In this document: positions 6,691 to 14,143 of the stretch, piece after piece
How positions within the stretch are numbered: position 1 is the first letter of the stretch
How the letters are laid out: each line of letters begins with the position of its first letter
Assembly (NCBI GenBank): GCA_017526725.1
Contig: JAFXRA010000186.1
Coordinates: 1-21,506, forward strand
Length of the DNA: 21,506 nucleotides
Origin: Candidatus Rifleibacteriota bacterium
GTDB lineage: Bacteria > Riflebacteria > Ozemobacteria > Ozemobacterales > Ozemobacteraceae
Reading direction: 5' to 3'
Translations under genes and position numbers: made by a program
The notes under the pieces: model-generated
What the model saw: the letters and a program-made list of their open reading frames with translations, nothing else
The model's database searches: none
Told to the model about the DNA's origin: nothing

Positions 6691-6750
6691 GTTTTTAAAA
6701 TACAATAAAAACTGTTTTTACCAAACAACAATAACTACATTTGATATTTC

Positions 6751-6798
6751 TTAGAGTCTTGACAAGTGCACGCCGTGAATTGTAAATTAGACTCTTAA
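6751..6798 (+). promoter_or_regulatory. Promoter of the lptF/G-argS operon, bracketed by repeats
   Basis: TTGACA (6759-6764) is followed by TAAATT (6783-6788) at 18 bp or TGTAAA (6781-6786) at 16 bp. The start site would fall near 6795, only a few bases before the ATG at 6800, and there is no Shine-Dalgarno. TTAGAGTCTTGA (6751-6762) and TTAGACTCTTAA (6787-6798) form an imperfect direct repeat 36 bp apart. Within them AGAGTCT/AGACTCT are also inverted, so the pair flanks the core promoter like an operator. Confidence 0.55.
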
Positions 6799-6799
6799 T

Positions 6800-7918
6800 A
6801 TGGCTATTTCATTAGATAGATTTTCAATAAAAACAATAGATAGATATGTTCTAAAAGAACTTTTAGAACCATTCCTTTTTGGAATGGCTTTTTTCGTTGC
6901 CATATGGCTTATAGATCTTATGATGGATTTAATTAACCTCGTTTTTTCAAAAGGGGTTCCGTTAACTGTTGTAATGCTGTTTTTTATTTACAGCCTTCCG
7001 CCTACACTGGTTATCAGTTTCCCAATGGCGACTTTGCTGGCTAATTTGGTTTCTTTTGGAAGAATGTCATCAGATTCAGAAGTCACTGCTTTAAAAGCAG
7101 GTGGTTATAGTTTTTCAAGAATAGTTAGACCAGCCATTATTTCTGGTTTGTTTATAACAGCTATGACTTTTCTTTTCAATGAAAAATTGGTTCCAGCAGC
7201 AAATGATAAATTTACAAAGCTTTTTAGAAGAGAAGTAACCTTAAAAAGACCTTTGCCGGTTATTGCAGAAAACCGCTTTTTTGAAGCAGGAACAGGAAGA
7301 AAATTCTTTGTAAGAAAATTTAACCCCGAAACCAAAGATATGTTCGGGGTTGTAATGTATGAAGGCCAGCCTAAAGGCTTCCCAAGGGTTATTGAATCAG
7401 AAAAAGCCAGAATAGACAACGGAGTCTGCTATTTTTGGAACGGCAGAGTTTCAAATATTCACATGACAGGTGAAGACAGCAATTATACATATTTTGAAGT
7501 TTTAAACTATCCTATAGATACTCATTATGTAAATCCGGATCATGTTCCTGATTCTAAAAACTCAAGAACAATGACTATTGTCGAATTATACAAATTTATT
7601 AAAGATTCAGAAGCCAAGGGAGTTACAGGCAAAATAATGGTCAATAACTGGATAGAACTTTGGTCAAAAACTTCTATTCCTTTTGCTGGAATTATTTTCG
7701 TGTTAATCGGTGCTCCTTTAGGTTCTCAGACTACCCGCTCCGGTACTAGTATCGGAGTTGGAATGTCTGTCGTTATTATTTTTATATATTATATTCTGTT
7801 TGCGGCAGGTAAAGCTTTGGCAAAAGCGGGTACATTATCACCTTTTATGGGGGTATGGATGTGCAATTTTGTAATTGGTATAATAGGCATTTGGCTGATA
7901 TTTAAGTCGAAAGCTTAA
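6800..7918 (+). CDS. LptF/LptG family permease (YjgP/YjgQ), LPS export
   Basis: A 372-residue inner-membrane protein of the LptF/LptG family, which with LptB drives lipopolysaccharide from the inner membrane across the envelope. The family opening IDRYVLKELLEPFLFG (13-28) is followed by three helices (about 22-46, 53-78 and 106-128), a periplasmic beta-jellyroll domain (about 140-270), and three C-terminal helices (about 292-312, 318-340 and 347-368) with the conserved FVLIGAPLG. Whether it is LptF or LptG cannot be decided, and neither a second permease nor LptB is nearby. It shows that the host has an outer membrane. No Shine-Dalgarno is visible, the next Met is at residue 29, and the promoter lies almost on top of the ATG. 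argS follows 16 bases downstream. Confidence 0.9.
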   Translation: MAISLDRFSIKTIDRYVLKELLEPFLFGMAFFVAIWLIDLMMDLINLVFSKGVPLTVVMLFFIYSLPPTLVISFPMATLLANLVSFGRMSSDSEVTALKAGGYSFSRIVRPAIISGLFITAMTFLFNEKLVPAANDKFTKLFRREVTLKRPLPVIAENRFFEAGTGRKFFVRKFNPETKDMFGVVMYEGQPKGFPRVIESEKARIDNGVCYFWNGRVSNIHMTGEDSNYTYFEVLNYPIDTHYVNPDHVPDSKNSRTMTIVELYKFIKDSEAKGVTGKIMVNNWIELWSKTSIPFAGIIFVLIGAPLGSQTTRSGTSIGVGMSVVIIFIYYILFAAGKALAKAGTLSPFMGVWMCNFVIGIIGIWLIFKSKA

Positions 7919-7934
7919 AAGAAGGATTATAGAT

Positions 7935-9701
7935 ATGAAAAAACAGCTAGTTCAGCTTATTCAAAGTAAATTAAACCAGATTTTAAAAAATCATGGTGTG
8001 GAAAGTGATTCTGTGGTAGATGTTCAGATTCCACCAGATAAAAAGAATGGTGATTTTTCTATAAATTCAGCGATGAGATTTGCTAAGATGTGCAAATGTC
8101 CTCCTCAAAAGCTGGCAGCAGAAATTGTAGAACTGCTTGAATCTGAAAAGGACTGGTTTTCAAAAGTAACTATTGCTGGACCTGGCTTTATTAATATGTA
8201 TCTTGCTGATGCTATTATTGAAAAGAATTTTAACGAACTTTGTAACAGTAAAAACATTCTAAAGGCTTCTGTCAGCGAAGTTGTTCCTACTGTTGTAGAT
8301 TACTCCAGTGTAAATATTGCAAAACAGATGCATGTTGGTCACCTTCGTTCTACTATAATAGGCGATGTACTGGCCAGAGTTATTGAAGCTCTTGGAAACC
8401 CGGTAATTCGTCAGAACCATCTAGGTGACTGGGGTCTGCCGATGGCTATGGTTATTTATAAGGCTGAACCTGTTATACGAAAAGCCGAAAAAGAAGGGGT
8501 TTCTTTGGAAGAAGTTCTGCCATTAGCAGAATTGGAACAGCTTTATAAAGCGGCTACAGCTGAATGTAAAGAAAAACCGGAGGTTGCTGCGGCTTGCCAT
8601 GAATACCTGGTAAAACTTCAGCAGGGTGATGCTGAATTATTAGATCTTTGGAAAAAGATCACCCGTGTTTCAATGGCCGAAGTTTACCGCATTTATAAGC
8701 TTTTGAATGTTAAACTTACCCCAGAAGACGAAAGAGGCGAAAGCTTCTATCGTGATATGCTGGCCGATACTGTTGCAGAAATAAAGAAGAGTGGTTTGTT
8801 AAAAGAAGATGAAGGCGCTCAATGCGTTTTCTTGGATGAATTTAAGTCTAAGGAAGGAAATCCTTTGCCTGTAATCATTCAGAAATCTGACGGCGGCTAC
8901 AATTACGCAACATTCGATCTTGCTGCTATGAGATTCAGAACTCATAAACTAGGCGCAAAGCGAATTATATATGTAACAGATGCTCGTCAGGCACTTCATT
9001 TCAAACAGGTTTTCGCTACTGCAAGAGCAACTGGAATTCTTGCAGACCCAAAAGTTAGTTTGGAACACGTTCCTTTTGGAAGCATATTAGGCGAAGACAA
9101 TAAACCTCTGAAAACCAGAAGCGGTGAAAATGTTAAACTTGCGGAACTTCTGAAAGAAGCTGTTGACCGGGCTTATAACGTTGTTAATGAAAAAAATCCA
9201 AAGCTTTCAGAAGAACAGAAAAAAGATGTAGCAAGAATGGTTGGGATTGGCGCTATAAAATATGCAGATCTTTCCCAGAATCGTAATAACGATTATGTCT
9301 TTTCTTTCGACAGAATGCTTGCTTTAAATGGCAATACAGCGCCATATTTGCAGTATGCTCATGCAAGAATCTGCTCTATTTTCAGAAAAGCAGGTGTATC
9401 TATAGATGATTATTCTGCAAAGGCTATTATCAGCGCTCCTGAAGAAAGAGAACTGATGCTGAAGATATTGGATTTGAAGCAGGCTGTAATTTCTGTTGCC
9501 ACAGATTTGCGACCTCATGTTCTGTGTAATTATCTATATGAACTTTCTGTATGCTTCTCAGCTTTCTACGACAAGTGCTCTGTTATGAACTGTGAAGATG
9601 CTGCAGTTAAAGCTTCTAGACTTGAAATCTGCAATATGACAAGAAAAACATTAGCTTTTGGACTTGATTTGCTTGGTATTGAAGTTCCTCGCGAAATGTA
9701 A
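7935..9701 (+). CDS. argS: Arginyl-tRNA synthetase
   Basis: A 588-residue class Ia synthetase that charges tRNA-Arg. The N-terminal tRNA D-loop-binding domain (about 1-105) is followed by the catalytic HVGH signature (133-136, in AKQMHVGHLRST) and a KMSKS-equivalent KPLKTRSGE (390-398). The C-terminal DALR anticodon-binding domain begins near 470 (NTAPYLQYAHARICSI). Length is normal. The motif usually reads SSPNIAKPMHVGH, but here both prolines are replaced (SSVNIAKQMHVGH), a local variation that leaves the catalytic histidines intact. GAAGGA at 7921-7926 supports the ATG. It sits inside the probable lptF/G-to-tmk operon. Confidence 0.96.
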   Translation: MKKQLVQLIQSKLNQILKNHGVESDSVVDVQIPPDKKNGDFSINSAMRFAKMCKCPPQKLAAEIVELLESEKDWFSKVTIAGPGFINMYLADAIIEKNFNELCNSKNILKASVSEVVPTVVDYSSVNIAKQMHVGHLRSTIIGDVLARVIEALGNPVIRQNHLGDWGLPMAMVIYKAEPVIRKAEKEGVSLEEVLPLAELEQLYKAATAECKEKPEVAAACHEYLVKLQQGDAELLDLWKKITRVSMAEVYRIYKLLNVKLTPEDERGESFYRDMLADTVAEIKKSGLLKEDEGAQCVFLDEFKSKEGNPLPVIIQKSDGGYNYATFDLAAMRFRTHKLGAKRIIYVTDARQALHFKQVFATARATGILADPKVSLEHVPFGSILGEDNKPLKTRSGENVKLAELLKEAVDRAYNVVNEKNPKLSEEQKKDVARMVGIGAIKYADLSQNRNNDYVFSFDRMLALNGNTAPYLQYAHARICSIFRKAGVSIDDYSAKAIISAPEERELMLKILDLKQAVISVATDLRPHVLCNYLYELSVCFSAFYDKCSVMNCEDAAVKASRLEICNMTRKTLAFGLDLLGIEVPREM

Positions 9702-9724
9702 TTCTATATTGAAAATAAACTAAT

Positions 9725-12343
9725 ATGACATATACTCAGAAGGATATAACAGCTCTAGAACTAGAATTAAAGAAAAATCCGGCAGATTCAAACTGCTATG
9801 TTAATCTTGCCAATGCTCAGCTTGCATTAAACAAGAATCAGCAGGCTTTTTCCACTTATAGAGCGGCTAAGGTTATCTGCCCTGATGACCCTGTTGTAAT
9901 GCGTATGGGGGCAAAAGTTCTTGAAGCTTTGGGTAAAAGAGAAGAAGCGGTAGAATGTCTGCAGAAAGCTTTGGAGACAGGCAATAAAACGGTATGTGAT
10001 GCCGACTCTATTTCTCATTTAGCAGAACTATTATATAATTCCGGTAAAAAAGATTTGGCTATCAGCTGGCTTAATAAACTCGTTAAAGTCTCTGATGAAA
10101 AGCCGGAAGTACTTATCAGACTTGCTCAGATCTATTTGAGTATTGGCAAGATATTAGAATCTCAGAAATATTTAAAGCTCTACAAAGAAAAAGCTGGTGA
10201 AACCCGTGAAATGTATACGCTTATGGGCGAAACAATGCTGGCTAGAGGTTTTTATGACGGTGCAGTAAAAAACTATTCCGATGCCGTTAAAAGCTTTGGC
10301 AATGATGCAGATATGCATTTGGGACTAGGCAAAGGCTGGCTTGGTATGGGTGAAAATGGAGCAGCTTTAAAGGAACTTTCTGAAGCTAATAATCTAAGGC
10401 CAAACGATATAAACATATTATTGGAACTTGGAAAACTTCAAAGCAAGATGGGAATGATAGAAAGTGCCGATGAAACATTCAGCAGAATTGAAAAGTCCAA
10501 GCTTGAAAACGGCGAGTGTCTTTTGGATATAGCAAGATATTTTATTGAAGCTAAAAAAGATATTAGAGCAATTCACTATCTTGAATCTGCAAGGGCTTTA
10601 AGTCCTTTCCATTTAGATATATTGAAACTCTCTGGTGAAACTTATCTGAGAATTAATAAATTTGACAAAGCTTTAGAAACCTATTCTAGTGCTATTGCTG
10701 CGGACCCGACATTAATATGGGCTCATGAAGGTGCCGTTGCCGCAGCCGATAAAATAGGTAATTTTCTGGTTAAAGCAGATTCTCAGAAAAGTCTTCTTTC
10801 TTTAAAAGATTCTACCGCAGAAGATTGGTGTGATTACGGCGAAACTTTAATTAGATTGGGTCATTATGAAGATTCTCAAGATGCTTTTGATAAGGCGGCT
10901 AAGATAGATCCAACCTGTTTAAGAGCTTATCAGGCACCAGAAATAATTAAACTTGAAAAAGCAAGAGCAGAAGGCGAAAAATATGCAAAGCAGGGTGAAG
11001 AAGCCATAGAAAAACGTTTTTATATGACTGCTTCTGAACGCTTGGAAAAAGCTCTGGCTTTGGTTCCTAATAACCCGGAATGGTCTAAGCTGCTTGCAAA
11101 AGTTGCATTAAAGACTGCTGATATAGAAAGAGCTTCGCAGTTGCTCTCTGTTGTCAGAAGTGCTGAACCTTCAAATTTTGAAGTAAGTTATCAGTTGGCT
11201 AGAACTTATGAATTTTTAAATAATTTTCAGATGTCTATAGAACTTTTAACTGCGATAACCAAAGATTATCCTTTGGAATTGAAGGCTCATTTAATGCTTT
11301 TGAGACTGAAAAGATGTATGGTTAGAGGAACAAGAGTAAGTACCGACATGCTGGATTCAATAATAAAGAATATAGATTCCGATTTAGGCTGTCTGAGTAA
11401 AGAATCTTCTATTCCTATGCTTGTTAAAGGTTATGCCTACTATATTTTCTCTTTTAAATCAAATTTTCAGCTCGAAGGTTTGCGCAAAGCTGAAGAATGC
11501 TTTAAAAGCGTTATTAATAGTGCTAGTGATATTGGTGAAGGTCTTCATGGACTTTCTCTTATTGAACGAGTTAAGGGAAACATCGACAAAGCTGTTGATT
11601 ATATGAAAACCTATGTTCATCTGTCTTCTGATATGGAAAAAACAGCTGAGTTGGCTAAACTTTATGAAAATTTCAACAGATTTGAAGATGCTAGAAAGAT
11701 TTATGCAAATCTTAGAGAAAAGTATCCTGAAAACGGTTTTTATAGAAGAAAATATGTTGAAATGACAGCTTCATTGCAAAAGCAGACTGGTAAAAACGAA
11801 TTGACGATGCTGCTTTCCGAAGCCCATAAGAACATTATTTCTTCTGGTGGTTCTGTATGGCCTCTTTATGAAAGTGCTATCGGTCAAGAATTGGCTGGTA
11901 GGGAAGGGGAACTTTCAGATGAATGGATTAAACGTTCTTTGCTTAGCTGGAGAAAAGCAGAAGACCATCCAAATACCAACTGTTGGGTTCTTTGGGAAAT
12001 GACACGCAGTAGGCTTAAAAACGCAAAGGGGGCTGAAAAGACTAGAACAGCTAATTCCCTTAAAAAATTATTAGAAAAGAATTTGAGAGAAATGCCAGAT
12101 TATTCTGGCGGTTATATTGCAATGGCCAGGTGTCTTCTTGCATATAATGATTTGACAAATAATGATAAAGCGTTAGATTATCTTGAGAAGGCTTGGTTTT
12201 TAGATTCATCTTCATCTGAAACTGGCGAAATGCTGGCAGAAACAGCAAAAGGACTTGGTAAATCAGTTATGGTAGACGTTGTTGGCTATAACGTGATATT
12301 ATCAGAACCGGAGATAGTAGGTTGTATTTTTAAATTTCAATGA
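9725..12343 (+). CDS. Large cytoplasmic TPR-repeat protein
   Basis: An 872-residue alpha-solenoid with no signal peptide or membrane helix. Tetratricopeptide repeats run through most of the length. Examples are NLANAQLALNKNQQAFSTYR (about 27-46), LAQIYLSIGKILESQKYLK (about 132-150), GETYLRINKFDKALETY (about 305-321), YGETLIRLGHYEDSQDAFDK (about 365-384) and LAKLYENFNRFEDARKIY near 640. A less regular stretch lies around 500-600. There is no catalytic domain, so it is probably a scaffold or adaptor. It lies 23 bases after argS and 15 bases before the RsbW-like gene, so a role in that partner-switch signalling is a reasonable but unproven inference. No clear Shine-Dalgarno precedes the ATG. Confidence 0.85.
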   Translation: MTYTQKDITALELELKKNPADSNCYVNLANAQLALNKNQQAFSTYRAAKVICPDDPVVMRMGAKVLEALGKREEAVECLQKALETGNKTVCDADSISHLAELLYNSGKKDLAISWLNKLVKVSDEKPEVLIRLAQIYLSIGKILESQKYLKLYKEKAGETREMYTLMGETMLARGFYDGAVKNYSDAVKSFGNDADMHLGLGKGWLGMGENGAALKELSEANNLRPNDINILLELGKLQSKMGMIESADETFSRIEKSKLENGECLLDIARYFIEAKKDIRAIHYLESARALSPFHLDILKLSGETYLRINKFDKALETYSSAIAADPTLIWAHEGAVAAADKIGNFLVKADSQKSLLSLKDSTAEDWCDYGETLIRLGHYEDSQDAFDKAAKIDPTCLRAYQAPEIIKLEKARAEGEKYAKQGEEAIEKRFYMTASERLEKALALVPNNPEWSKLLAKVALKTADIERASQLLSVVRSAEPSNFEVSYQLARTYEFLNNFQMSIELLTAITKDYPLELKAHLMLLRLKRCMVRGTRVSTDMLDSIIKNIDSDLGCLSKESSIPMLVKGYAYYIFSFKSNFQLEGLRKAEECFKSVINSASDIGEGLHGLSLIERVKGNIDKAVDYMKTYVHLSSDMEKTAELAKLYENFNRFEDARKIYANLREKYPENGFYRRKYVEMTASLQKQTGKNELTMLLSEAHKNIISSGGSVWPLYESAIGQELAGREGELSDEWIKRSLLSWRKAEDHPNTNCWVLWEMTRSRLKNAKGAEKTRTANSLKKLLEKNLREMPDYSGGYIAMARCLLAYNDLTNNDKALDYLEKAWFLDSSSSETGEMLAETAKGLGKSVMVDVVGYNVILSEPEIVGCIFKFQ

Positions 12344-12358
12344 TTGGCGGCGAAATAA

Positions 12359-12835
12359 TTGAGTAAAGATATTGAATATATGATAAAGCATCTGCCAGAA
12401 GATGCTACCTATATTAAGCTGCGGCTTAACGGTAACTCAGACACTCTGGCTCTTGTTAGAAAGATAATAGATGCTTCAGTAAATCATCTTTCTTTGAATG
12501 CTGCTTTGCTAAATGATTTGAAGTTAGCGACAACAGAGGCGTGTACAAATGTTATTAGACATGCTTATAAATTTGATTCTTTAAAGTATTATGATGTTGA
12601 AATGAGGGTTACGAATCGATTTCTAATGATAGAACTCTTATATTGTGACCCTGGTTTTGAACCGGATAAAATTCCTGTGCCGGACCTTAAGAAAATGAAT
12701 GAGGGGGGCTTAGGGGTTTTTATAATTAAAAATATTATGGATTATGTAAAATATACTACAGATCCAGAAAATGGGAACGTTTCATTGAAAATGGTGAAGC
12801 TTTTGGATTCATTGCCAAAGGGTGAGGAGGCTTAA
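12359..12835 (+). CDS. RsbW-like anti-sigma factor / serine kinase (GHKL ATPase)
   Basis: A 158-residue protein with the HATPase_c_2 fold of RsbW/SpoIIAB-type kinases, which hold a partner (often a sigma factor) and phosphorylate an RsbV-like antagonist. The N box is visible as LATTEACTNVIRHAY (56-70, Glu60 and Asn64), the G1 box as CDPGFEP (96-102) and the glycine-rich lid as EGGLG (115-119) before the helix FIIKNIMD. The start is TTG at 12359 with only a weak GGCGG upstream; the next Met is residue 8. It is followed with zero spacing by the STAS gene, the classical kinase/antagonist arrangement in reversed order. No sigma factor gene lies in the window, so the target is unknown. Confidence 0.85.
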   Translation: MSKDIEYMIKHLPEDATYIKLRLNGNSDTLALVRKIIDASVNHLSLNAALLNDLKLATTEACTNVIRHAYKFDSLKYYDVEMRVTNRFLMIELLYCDPGFEPDKIPVPDLKKMNEGGLGVFIIKNIMDYVKYTTDPENGNVSLKMVKLLDSLPKGEEA

Positions 12836-13153
12836 ATGAAAATAGATTGCCGTGTTGATAATAATGCAAAAACAAAAACCTTTGTTCTTGAAGGGGAACT
12901 TGACGTTCATAACGTTAAAAATCTCAAATCAGCAGTTTCAGAATCTTTAGAAAATGAAGAAGGCTGGACATACATTCTTGATTTAGGCGAAGTTACTTAT
13001 CTAGACAGCTCAGGACTTGGTATGCTCGTCTATATTAAGAAAGAAATTACTCACGAAGAAGGAAATCTTAAAATAATCAATATTCAGTCTCAGGTATTCA
13101 ATGTATTTAAGCTGACAAGGCTGGATGAATTTTTTGATCTTTCTACAAAATAA
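12836..13153 (+). CDS. STAS-domain anti-sigma factor antagonist (RsbV/SpoIIAA-like)
   Basis: A 105-residue single STAS domain. The phosphorylation loop YLDSSGLGML (55-64) is intact, with Ser58 right after Asp57 as the expected target of the neighbouring kinase. The N-terminal strand-loop FVLEGELDVHN (16-26) matches the family. In partner switching, the unphosphorylated protein binds the kinase and releases its target. The ATG directly follows the kinase stop codon (12833-12835), and a GAGGAGG-like purine run at the end of the kinase gene serves as ribosome binding site. tmk lies 17 bases downstream. Confidence 0.92.
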   Translation: MKIDCRVDNNAKTKTFVLEGELDVHNVKNLKSAVSESLENEEGWTYILDLGEVTYLDSSGLGMLVYIKKEITHEEGNLKIINIQSQVFNVFKLTRLDEFFDLSTK

Positions 13154-13170
13154 TAAATGGAATTTGATAA

Positions 13171-13809
13171 ATGACTGCTCGTTATTTTATAACCTTCGAA
13201 GGTCCTGAAGGTAGTGGTAAATCTACTCAGATAAAGAAACTACAACAATTTTTTGCAGAAAAAGGGTTTGAAACTCTGGTATCGAGAGAGCCTGGAGGAA
13301 CCAAACCCGGTGATGCTATAAGAGAAGTTCTTATTAGCAAGTCGTCTGGTAAGCTTGAAGCTGAAACAGAGATGTTTTTGATGCTTGCTCAGCGCTGTGA
13401 ACATTTAAGAAAAGTAATTAACCCGGCATTGGAAGCTGGTAAAGTTGTTTTATGTGATAGATATTTTGATTCCAGTGTTGCTTATCAGGGATATGGCAGA
13501 GGTTTGGGAGCAAAAAAAGTCCGCAAGGCTCATGAAGAATTTTTAGGAGATTTTCTTCCTTCTTTAACTATTCTTTTGCAGATTCCACCAGCAGATGGTT
13601 TGAAACGCGCAAATCACGGGGGTACAAAACAACTGGACAGAATGGAATGTGAAGAACTCTCTTTTCATGAAAGAGTTTTTGATGGTTACAATGAAATGGC
13701 TGAAAAAGAACCGGAACGAATCGTTAAGGTTGATGCTGTCGGCAATCCTGACGATATTTCTAAACGCATCATTGCTGCTGTTTTAAAACGTTTCCCAGAA
13801 TTGGCCTAA
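13171..13809 (+). CDS. tmk: Thymidylate kinase
   Basis: A 212-residue enzyme that converts dTMP to dTDP. The P-loop is GPEGSGKST (11-19), the substrate motif REPGGT lies at 39-44, and the DRY motif at 96-98 continues as FDSSVAYQGYGRG. The LID region (about 145-160) contains GGTKQLDRME. Length is normal. It is the last gene of the lptF/G-argS-TPR-rsbW-rsbV run. In Bacillus tmk lies close to yaaR, and here the yaaR-like gene is 3 kb downstream, separated by the diguanylate cyclase and the DUF4160/DUF2442 pair. Confidence 0.96.
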   Translation: MTARYFITFEGPEGSGKSTQIKKLQQFFAEKGFETLVSREPGGTKPGDAIREVLISKSSGKLEAETEMFLMLAQRCEHLRKVINPALEAGKVVLCDRYFDSSVAYQGYGRGLGAKKVRKAHEEFLGDFLPSLTILLQIPPADGLKRANHGGTKQLDRMECEELSFHERVFDGYNEMAEKEPERIVKVDAVGNPDDISKRIIAAVLKRFPELA

Positions 13810-14143
13810 ATTAGCTTTGATATTGCTTTGCCAGTTCGAATCGTTCTAAGTTCAAAGAGTTCGAATTGTTTAGCTCTTGTTTTACAAACTAATATTCGTT
13901 TTAACAATTAGAACAAATAGAACTTTTTTAAACTCTCAATTCTCAATTCTTAATTCATCCGACATCAATCACTAACCACTTACCACGCCAAGCTCTGCTT
14001 GGCTCTGTGCCCTTCTCTCTACCTTCTTGCATCTTATATCTCAAGTTTTGGTCTTAAATCTTACATCTTCCCTAATCTCTAAAAAATTGCTTAACTATAT
14101 GTTGGTTTTATGTTATCATACAAGTTAAGTTTAGCGAGATACG
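13810..14143. other. Gene-free low-complexity stretch after tmk
   Basis: About 334 bases with no credible gene. AGTTCGAAT occurs twice (starting near 13831 and 13858), a CTCAATT-type tandem lies near 13935-13955, and a short hairpin CCAAGC-TCT-GCTTGG near 13988-14002. From about 13930 to 14080 the plus strand is strongly pyrimidine-rich. No terminator with a T-run was found for tmk. Confidence 0.7.
14087..14116 (+). promoter_or_regulatory. Weak candidate promoter for the diguanylate cyclase gene
   Basis: TTGCTT (14087-14092) and TGTTAT (14111-14116) are 18 bp apart; TATGTT at 14109-14114 is an alternative at 16 bp. The match is only fair, but it lies at a sensible distance from the ATG at 14144. 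Confidence 0.35.

Noticed and set aside
9827..10018. Minus-strand ORF inside the TPR gene, and similar antisense or out-of-frame ORFs elsewhere
   Set aside because: They overlap well-supported genes, match no family and have no ribosome binding sites.
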